Assembly (NCBI RefSeq): GCF_037893015.1
Contig: NC_133663.1
Location: 2,224,378 to 2,288,377, forward strand
Reading direction: 5' to 3'
DNA: 64,000 nucleotides
DNA from: Macrotis lagotis
Lineage: Eukaryota > Chordata > Mammalia > Peramelemorphia > Peramelidae
The notes under the pieces are model-generated. The model did not search any database. It was not told the origin of the DNA and was given only the letters and a program-made list of their open reading frames with translations. The position numbers and the translations under genes were made by a program. Positions 58,401 to 64,000 of this stretch are shown here, piece after piece; position 1 is the stretch's first letter; the number at the start of each line of letters is the position of its first letter.

Positions 58401-61400
58401 AATGGCGTGGAAGAAGAGGGAGGTGAGGAGGAGTGAGTGAACCTTACTCTCACCAGAACTGACTCAAAGAGGAATAACATACACACTTGATTGGGTATAG
58501 AAATCAATCTTATCCTAGAGGAAAATAAGAGTCGAAAGCCATAAGATGGGGGGCCGAGGGGGGATGGAAAGGAGGGCAGATTGGGGGAGGGAGTAGTCAG
58601 AAACAAAACTCTTTTGAGGAGGGACCGGGTGAAAGGAGAGAGAGATAGAACAAATGGAAGTGAGGAGAATAGGGTGGAGGAAAGTTAATTGTGAAAAAAA
58701 TTGTGAAGCAAGTTACTCTGATAAAGGCCTCATTTCTCATAGAGAACTGAGTCAATTTTTTTTTAAAAGAGCCATTCTCCAACTGATAAATGCTCACTAG
58801 AGATGAAGCTTTCAGATGCCATCAGTGCTATCTATAGCACATTGTTTCAACTCAATATTGATTGGAGAAATGCAATTCTGCGGTACCACCTTATATCCAT
58901 TAGATTGGCCCAAAGGACAGAAAAGGAAAAGGAAAAGGAAAATATTGGAAGAGATATAGGGAATATGAGAAACATTAATGCACCTCTGGTGGATTTGTGA
59001 ACTGAGGCAACCACTCAGTAGAGTGATTTGGAACCTTGCCCAAAGGGCTGTATAACCGAGTCTACCCTTTGACTTAGCAATGGCACTACTTGGTCTGTGT
59101 CCCCAAAGGGATGCCAAACAAAGGAGAAGGACCTCTACGCACAAGGAATATTTAAAACAGTTCTTTTCTGGTGGCAAGGATTGGGTAATGAAGGGGATGC
59201 CCATGAGTCGGGGAATGGCTGAACAAACTGGCACATGACTATGATGGAATCCTATTCTGCTGCAAGAAATGGGATGCTCTCAGTAAAACTCGGAAAGACC
59301 TACATGAGCATCAGCAGTGTTGCAGGACGATCAGCTGTGAATGACTTGGTTTTTCTCAGCAATGCTGGGACCCAAGACAGCTCTGAAGGACTTAGCATGC
59401 TGTCCATCCCCAGAGAACGAGCCGATGGCTTTCAGAATAGACTGAAACTTCTTTCTTGTTTAATTTTTCTTGAGATTTCTTTTGTTGGGGGGGGGGAGGG
59501 AGGGCCCTTTTCTTTCCACATCATGACTATTATGGAATTATTTTGAATGACTATACATTTATCCCCTATATCAAATTATTTGTGGGGCAGTAGGAGGGAG
59601 GAAGGGAGAGAATTTGGAACTCAAAGTTTTAAAAATGAAGATTAAAAGTTAACTGGAGAAAAATAAAATAATAAATAATTTTCAAAAAGAACTCAGTGAC
59701 TTTAGGGGATAGGGACAGGTGCAGCTTTCCTGCTCCGTCGTCATCCAGAGCTAGCAGGAGGAGGGAAGGGAAAGGGCCAGCAGAGAGTGGAGAAAAAGGG
59801 AGAATTCCAGGGGGAATGGATTCTGGCTGGTTCACTTCTTGCCTGGGACCTTAGGCCCACCAGCCAAAGCAGATGCCAGGGAAGCCCAAGGAGAAAGGAG
59901 AATGAGGAGGGGGATAAGCCCCTGGTTGGAAAGGGGCAGGAGGAAGACCCAGAGCTCCAGCAGAGACCTTGACCTCCAGGGAGAGTGTGGAGAGCCAGGC
60001 CATGGTCGAGTGGCTTCAGGCTGAGTCCACTCTCCAAACAGCCTAGTCCTGGAGCATTCAGCCCTCCACTGGGAGCGCACAGGTGGCCTGGGGCAAGGTG
60101 TTGGCCTGAGCCTACCAGAATGTGGGCTTCCAGGTTTGAAAATGTCTGTGTAAAAGCCATGAGAATCTGAAGTTACAGAAACCTGGCTACAGGCAAGGTC
60201 TTATCCTCAGTTTCTTTATCTGTCAAATAGGGATTTGGGGCCTCTTAGGGCCCTTCTCAGGACTACAAGGGCAGACCAAGGTGGAGCCCTGACCCCCGAG
60301 AGTCAGAAGGGACAACTGTGTCCCAAGGGTGGGCTGTGGCTGTAGCAAGGAAGGAGCTAGACTCTTCAGGGCCCTCCAGGTCCCCATCCTGACTCTTCTC
60401 TTGCCCAGCCAGCCTTTGAGATCCTGGAATCATGGCGCCCATGATTGATGTGCAGAGCTGGGGCGGCACAGGAAAGGTGGGGACCGCAGGGGAGGAGTGG
60501 GGACTGCCCACCGGAATCTATCATGTGGCCCTCCCCTACCTTGTGAAGGCAGCCGGCAAACACCATGAAGCCCTGGGAGTGCAGATGCTTGGCGATGGAG
60601 AGGCCAAAGCCTGTGTCACAGCCGGTGACAAACACGGCATTGTTGCCAAACTGTGAAGGAAACTCAAGCGCATGACCCAGGGGGAGAGCTGTTAATGAAC
60701 CTACTCTAGAACCCTGGCATCCCACAGGGTGGGGAAAGGGAGGGAAAGGGACCCCAGGGACACAGCCTACTGGAGGAAACGGAGAGCAACCAGGGCCAAT
60801 GGGGGTTCAACTCTCCAAGAGAAAAGAAGCCTGAACCTGCATCCCAGAGGACACCAGGGCTGGGGCTGGGGCACTGTCCCCAGGGCACGACCCCCCTGGA
60901 TCAGCTGGTGATCGTGGCCAGTGTCCCCAGAACCCGCTACATGGACGTTTATCGACCGACTGAAGGAGCCCCACAAAGGGGTCAGACGAGAGGCAGGGAA
61001 AATGGCAGTTTCTGTTCACGGGATTCTCTTGCCGACCACGCTCCCCTCAGCCCCTGGTTAGGGTCTAGGAAATGTTTCCAGCTCCTCAACAGTCTTCTCC
61101 GACCAAAGGAATCCATCAAGGCCCTCCCACCGCAAAGGCCGAGAATTCTGCTCAGGGGGTTCCCAGACCGAAGGGCTGACCCTGGCGGCCTCACGGGGGG
61201 ACTACATAGCCGGGGACTCTGCTCACCTGTCTACCTTTGTCCACACAGGGCTTTTGGCCAGCTCCGGTGTAATGCGGACTGAAGAGTGCTTGGCTGGGCC
61301 TGCAAGGAAGGAGGTAGCAATGAAGGAGAGGGCCAGGGCCCTGGGCGCACTCAGGATGCTCGCCCACCTTGCCGGTGGCTTGTAACGGGGGAAACCGGAG

Positions 61401-62618
61401 CCGAGAGGGTAGGCCGACAGAAATGGAGCAGGCGCCAAGTCAAGGGCCCGGGCAGGCGGTCCTAGAGGCCACTCCAGGCAGGACTGGGCTGACCGGGTCT
61501 GCTCTAGGGTCGCCCCGAAAGCTGGGGTTCTGAAAGAGTGAATCAGAGAGGCGCCCCAGGTGGCTGGCCTCAGGAGCTGCCCTCACTCTTCTGGACTTTC
61601 TCCAGTTTGCCGGTCGCTGGCCTGAGCTCCAGCTCCATGGAAGTCTGACCAGGGCAGAGGATGGAGAACTGCTACCCCTTCCTCCTCCTGGGATTCTCTG
61701 ATGCAGCCTCAGGGCCATGGCTGCCTCCTGACAAGCTCACGGGCCGCTCCGGGGCCGGTGCTGCCTGGTCATTGCTCAGAGAGGACCCCTTTTGAGAGGC
61801 AGCTGATTGGGGTTGGTGGGGAGGGGAGGTGGGCTGGCTTCTAATCCTGCCTCTGATGTTTCAGAGAACTGAATTCAAATTCAGCCTCAGACAGCCCCTT
61901 ACTGTCTCTGTGACCTTAACTTACTAGCAGTATGACCTTGGGCAAATCTCTCCACCTCTGCCTCGGTTTCCTCAAATGTTAAATGGGGATAATAATAGCC
62001 CTGAGCTCAAAGGGTTGTAGTGTCTCATAAATTATAAGGAGAGGGCAGTTAGGTGGATAAGAGCACCGGCCCTGGAGTCAGAAGGACCCGAGTACAAATC
62101 TGACCTCAGACACTTAACAATTGCCCAGCTGTGTGACCTTGGGCAAGTCACTTAATCCCATTGCTTTAAATAATTAAAAAAAATTAAAAAAAATAAATTA
62201 TAAGGAGAAATTCAGGTTCAGTGAAGGGAGTGGTGATGTCACCCCTGGTGCCTGTTCCTCTGCCTTAAGAAATCTCCCAAGGCTCTTGGACGGAGCCTCT
62301 GAAAGAGGAGCATGACTCCACCTTGACCATGCATGAGGGCCAAGCCAGGCCCATTCATCAGTGACTCTCAGATCTGGCCAGGGACCGCAGGCTAAGCGAC
62401 GGGTCCTCTGTTGGGCTGGGGGCCGGAGGGGTGAGGGAAGCTCAGCCCGGCTCACCCGGACGGGGTGCACCCTGCTGCAAAGCCCTCCTCACCCACCCCA
62501 GCTACTGCTCCAGCAGTTCCTCCCCACTTTCTCACCTTATGATGTTCTGGATAGTTTGGGAGCTGCTGGCGTTCTTGACAAGGTGAGCCAGAGCCCTGTA
62601 GATCTGCGCAACCAGCAT
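48961..62618 (-). CDS. BDH1: D-beta-hydroxybutyrate dehydrogenase, mitochondrial (BDH1 or close paralogue), whole gene
   Basis: Short-chain dehydrogenase that interconverts 3-hydroxybutyrate and acetoacetate with NAD(H) at the mitochondrial inner membrane (family knowledge). Six coding exons, joined in transcript order: 62618-62536, 61299-61227, 60650-60540, 55370-55235, 50492-50340, 49424-48961. All internal borders are GT/AG and all phases agree, giving 339 residues against 343 for human BDH1. Residues 1-47 lack acidic side chains and carry R8, K15 and R28, as in a mitochondrial presequence. TGCDTGFG (61-68) binds the cofactor. NNAG is at 141-144. The catalytic set is S193, Y206 and K210 (YCITK). 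The C-terminus [14 protein letters not shown] resembles the lipid-responsive end of BDH1. The normal PG after strand 6 is P236-S237. About 70% identity to human by eye, so a paralogue (BDH1-like) remains possible. Confidence 0.93.
49870..49990 (-). repeat. MIR-like element, reverse, in intron 5
   Basis: AGGTCCAGAAAGGGGAAGTG, ACCTGTCCAGGGCATCACAG, CTGGATTTAAGCCTGAGGCC. Reverse MIR core order, diverged. Confidence 0.65.
50340..50492 (-). CDS. BDH1: BDH1 exon 5, NNAG motif
   Basis: 153-nt exon between CCCCTGACCCATTGCAG and AAAG/GTGAGA. It encodes [18 protein letters not shown], then [19 protein letters not shown] and [13 protein letters not shown]. This is the best conserved part with human BDH1. 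NNAG stabilises the central sheet in SDRs. Confidence 0.97.
50605..50806 (-). repeat. CORE-SINE, reverse, preceded by an older repeat fragment, in intron 4
   Basis: 50605-50650 holds AAGTGTTTATTGAGCTCCCA, a common mammalian repeat phrase. 50674-50806 is a reverse SINE: a poly(T) tract, TTTGCCAGGCAATGGGGTTC, TTAAGTGTCTGAGGGCAGAT, GGTGCTCCATCCACTGA. It is in the sense orientation of the dehydrogenase gene. Confidence 0.85.
50992..52268. repeat. 1.28-kb array of 8-bp TGTGTGTC / TGTGAGTC units, in intron 4
   Basis: About 158 octamers in two versions that differ by one base (TGTGTGTC and TGTGAGTC), mixed irregularly, with two short (TG)n stretches near 51719-51734 and 51879-51892. Because 24 nt is both three octamers and eight codons, all frames lacking a stop variant stay open. 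This creates apparent 510- and 448-codon His/Thr/Asp/Gln frames on the minus strand and Cys/Val/Ser frames on the plus strand, which are artefacts. In the dehydrogenase pre-mRNA the array reads as CA-rich GACACACA units. Confidence 0.97.
52269..54755. other. Intron 4 interior, gene-free
   Basis: GC-rich. An L2-like phrase (AGACTAGAAGCTCCCTGAGG) lies near 53467 and a reverse MIR fragment at about 53340-53405 (GGCAGGATTTGAACACCGAG). Nothing else supported. Confidence 0.55.
54760..54892 (+). repeat. L1-type 3' end fragment in intron 4
   Basis: GGGGAGTGGGAAGGAAATGG, ATAAATGTATGTCTGCAAG, CATAACATGTAACTGGAAA and GGGAAAAAATAAATGG, the end of a marsupial L1. Antisense to the dehydrogenase gene. Confidence 0.6.
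55235..55370 (-). CDS. BDH1: BDH1 exon 4, with an altered acceptor
   Basis: Encodes [14 protein letters not shown], then [18 protein letters not shown] and [19 protein letters not shown] is the strand-4 acidic motif of SDRs. The donor AGAG/GTAGGC is good. The acceptor is the weak point: upstream of the exon lies a TGTGTGTC microsatellite, and the only nearby AG that keeps the frame is in GGAATAAG, giving an exon of 136 nt. Aligned to human BDH1 without gaps, the exon would begin two codons earlier (N-K), where no AG exists. Confidence 0.85.
55380..55416. repeat. Short (GACACACA)n array abutting the exon 4 acceptor
   Basis: Four to five GACACACA-type units on the + strand, one with an extra CA. 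The array ends 10 bp from the predicted exon 4 boundary at 55370. In the pre-mRNA it reads UGUGUGUC, the complement of the long array in intron 4. Confidence 0.93.
56460..59690 (+). mobile_element. L1-type element with ORF1 relic and most of ORF2 missing, in intron 3
   Basis: An A-rich block antisense to the dehydrogenase gene. After a 5' untranslated-like part, an ORF1 starts near ATG 56875, with early stops. Conserved ORF1 motifs follow: [15 protein letters not shown] at about 57460-57510 and, past a nested [21 protein letters not shown], then [18 protein letters not shown], at 57800-57960. This is the L1 ORF1 RRM/C-terminal pattern. 58760-59340 resembles the last part of L1 ORF2 (GAGAAATGCAATTCTGCGGT, CCCTTTGACTTAGCAATGGC). 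59540-59690 is an L1 3'UTR (GAATTTGGAACTCAAAG) with an A-rich end. The endonuclease and reverse transcriptase are absent, which resembles HAL1 half-LINEs. Confidence 0.75.
57550..57710 (+). repeat. Marsupial CORE-SINE nested in the L1-type element, perfect 14-bp target-site duplication
   Basis: GGCTAGGTGGTGCAGTGGAT, GAGTTCAAATTCAGTCTCAG, GGCCTTGGGCAAGCCACTTA, CCATTGCCTTGCAAAAA and a long A tail. AAGAAATTATCATG stands before (57536-57549) and after (57711-57724). It inserted into the ORF1 relic and so is younger than it. Confidence 0.97.
59691..60539. other. Intron 3 proximal part
   Basis: Contains a MIR-like fragment at about 60195-60262 (TTATCCTCAGTTTCTTTATC, GTCAAATAGGGATTTGGGG). No other feature. 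Confidence 0.55.
60540..60650 (-). CDS. BDH1: BDH1 exon 3, cofactor-binding motif
   Basis: 111-nt exon, phase 0 at both ends, between TTTCCTTCACAG and AAG/GTAGGG. It encodes [16 protein letters not shown] and then [12 protein letters not shown] and MVFAGCLHK. TGxxxGxG is the classical SDR nucleotide-binding loop after strand 1, and AGCL ends strand 2. Confidence 0.96.
61227..61299 (-). CDS. BDH1: BDH1 exon 2, presequence
   Basis: 73-nt exon between the acceptor TACCTCCTTCCTTGCAG and the donor ACAG/GTGAGC. It completes R28 and encodes residues 29-52 (begins [10 protein letters not shown]). An upstream donor (AAAG/GTAGAC, 8 nt earlier) looks usable but would break the frame into exon 3. Sequence is poorly conserved with human here, but the number of residues before the cofactor motif is the same as in human. 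Confidence 0.8.
61860..62026 (+). repeat. MIR/CORE-SINE element in intron 1
   Basis: CAGAGAACTGAATTCAAATT, AGTATGACCTTGGGCAAATC, TCTGCCTCGGTTTCCTCAA, AATGGGGATAATAATAGCC, GGGTTGTAGTGTCTCATAAA. Probably two overlapping old copies. Confidence 0.8.
62043..62192 (+). repeat. Marsupial CORE-SINE with 16-bp target-site duplication, in intron 1
   Basis: A complete unit with an internal 4-5 bp deletion in the A-box region (AGGTGGATAAGAGCACCGG). ATAAATTATAAGGAGA flanks it at 62027-62042 and 62193-62208. It lies 340 bp inside intron 1 from the start-codon exon, antisense to the gene. Confidence 0.95.
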
Positions 62619-62661
62619 GGCTCCGACTCACAAGGAGCTGAGGCTCAGACTTCCGTTGGCT
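62536..62661 (-). CDS. BDH1: BDH1 exon with start codon (coding 62618-62536)
   Basis: Acceptor CCCTCTCTCTTCCAG before 62661 and donor AAG/GTGAG after 62536. The ATG at 62618-62616 has G at -3 and an in-frame TGA four codons upstream, so the start is fixed. It encodes 27 residues beginning [16 protein letters not shown] plus two bases of codon 28. Human BDH1 also starts MLxxxxxRxLxxL. The good acceptor upstream of the ATG implies at least one further untranslated exon to the right, probably beyond 64000. Confidence 0.85.
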
Positions 62662-63699
62662 CTGGAAGAGAGAGGGGAGGGCGTTGGCAGCAGCTGCGCA
62701 ATCCCACAAGCCGAGAACTTGGGCCAGGTCGGCCTGGGCCTGGGCCTTCCCAGTGAGCTCACCTTGGACACAAAGCATGAGGGTTAAGGAAAACCAGTCG
62801 GCCAATCAACACACAGCAATTATTGAACTCTCACTGTGTACCAGATGCTGCAGATGCAGAGAAAGACAAAACCTGGCCCCGGCCTTCAAGGAGCTGCCAC
62901 TCTCGTGGGGAGGCAGCATGTGCGCAACCATGTCCATAGACGATGGAGGCCGGGTTAGATGGAGGCTGGGGGCGGCTCGATGAGTTTGGGGGGGTGGAGA
63001 ACCTGGAAAGTTTCCTGCGGAACCAACAAACTACCATTCTGCCCCAGAGGTCCCCTCCTCTACCAGGAGGGAGGCGGCTGATGCACAGAAGATGCTCGGT
63101 GGCTTTCTCCTCTTGGTATCTCCAGGAGCTGCAGGCCCTTGGAGGAGGACCCTCCCCTCTTCCTCCAGATTGTTCCGAGTCCTTGTTTCTCCCACGGGCC
63201 ACCCTGGATCTCAGCCCTCAGTGGTCCATCTTCTTCTGACTCATTCAGGCCGATGTTTTTCTTGGTTTTTCTGTCCCCTCATTTCCAGTTACCTTGGCCT
63301 CCCCCTACTCAAGAGCCACCGCTTGGAGGAGATTCGGAGAGGAGCCATTCAGCGCATCTAGCACTCGGCACCCCCAGGGCCCTGCCTCTGGGAGGAGGAG
63401 GAGTGATACCTCTGCTTGACTGCCCTTTGGGACCTCCCGGTTGGGATCACAGGGCTGTTCTGCTTGGGTTCACTGTGAGAGGGTTTCTGTCCTGCCGGTT
63501 TGTCTTTCTGTCCATCCCCAGCACTAAGTACAGGCCTCGTACAGACTTAGGAGCCCAATGCCTCTGGACTCGACTTGTGCTCATGCTGCAGACAGGAAGG
63601 GAAGTAAACTGGACTGGACTGTTCTGCTTCCCCCCAACCCGATGCCCAGCTTAGCCGTTGCTATGAGACCCTCCTGAGATGGTCACAAGTGATGTCACG
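62662..63699. other. 5' flank or upstream intron of the dehydrogenase gene
   Basis: 62805-62900 contains TATTGAACTCTCACTGTGTA and AAAACCTGGCCCCGGCCTTC, AGGAGCTGCCA, a common mammalian repeat. 63510-63550 has a CCCAGCACTAAGTACAGGCC L2-like phrase. No CpG island or obvious promoter is visible before the window ends, so the promoter is probably beyond 64000. Confidence 0.5.
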
Positions 63700-63855
63700 G
63701 TGGTATTGTTCTTTTTTTGTTGTTTTGGGGCGTTTTGCAAGGCCATGGAGCTAAGTGACTTGGCCAAGGTCACACAGCTAGGACTTATTAAGTGTCTGAG
63801 GCTGGATCCAAACTCAGGTCCTCCTGCCTCCAGGGCCAGCCTGTTGTAGTGTCCC
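63700..63855 (-). repeat. CORE-SINE, reverse orientation
   Basis: TTTTTTTGTTGTTTTGGGGC, GTTTTGCAAGGCCATGGAG, AGGTCACACAGCTAGGACTT, GTGTCTGAGGCTGGATCC and GGTCCTCCTGCCTCCAGGGC. No clear target-site duplication found. Confidence 0.9.
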
Positions 63856-64000
63856 GCCTGGGGGGTTGACCTGGGAAGGCCCCTCCAGCCCAGATTGGGG
63901 TCTGGTGCTGCCTCTGTCTGTCCCACCTGCACCTGGGGGGGTGGACCTCCCCTGGCCCCGACTCTGATGGGGGGCACTGAAGACTGACCCGGAGGAAGCG

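Noticed and set aside
61227-61299. Use of the upstream donor AAAG/GTAGAC for BDH1 exon 2
   Set aside because: It gives a 65-nt exon whose phase does not fit exon 3. The GTGAGC donor 8 nt further fits and has a better consensus.

Overview
This window is vertebrate nuclear DNA, most likely from a marsupial. It has no bacterial gene organisation. It has intron-split coding exons with GT/AG junctions, a CpG-island promoter and many microsatellites. It also carries more than ten copies of one tRNA-derived CORE-SINE, with an A-box-like TGGTGCAGTGGATAGAG, a B-box-like GAGTTCAAATC, and a tail ending in CCATTGCCTTGCAAAA. I know that SINE from marsupials (WSINE1/MAR type). The diagnosis is supported by RTE-clade LINE remnants, MIR-like SINEs and L1 tails of the marsupial kind. 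It rests on recalled repeat families, not on a database search.

Layout. (1) 1-930: a very GC-rich CpG island with CCAAT, E-box and GC boxes and an internal 26-bp minisatellite. It looks like a promoter whose gene I cannot identify. (2) 930-48.6 kb: no protein-coding gene that I can support. It holds SINEs, MIR-like elements, a dead and nearly full-length RTE LINE (about 3.54-6.70 kb, minus strand, with nested SINEs), L1 3' ends, and several satellites. The GC-rich part (26-48 kb) is full of long open frames, but these have the composition expected of random GC-rich DNA. (3) 48.96-62.66 kb, minus strand: one gene, a mitochondrial D-beta-hydroxybutyrate dehydrogenase (BDH1 or a close paralogue). 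Six coding exons with consistent phases join to a 339-residue protein. The mitochondrial presequence, TGxxxGxG cofactor motif, NNAG, the Ser/Tyr/Lys catalytic residues and the stop codon are all visible. (4) 62.66-64 kb: the 5' flank or first intron of that gene, with repeats.

The most interesting structure is in and around exon 4 of this gene. Intron 4 carries a 1.28-kb array of 8-bp units (TGTGTGTC/TGTGAGTC on the + strand). A short array of the same motif in the opposite orientation abuts the 3' splice site of exon 4. In the pre-mRNA the exon is therefore flanked by UG-rich and CA-rich tracts that are complementary. The microsatellite also seems to have replaced the normal acceptor, so the predicted exon starts two codons late relative to the human protein as I remember it. 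Intron 3 contains an antisense L1-type element with an ORF1 relic, most of ORF2 missing, and a SINE nested in it with perfect 14-bp target-site duplications.
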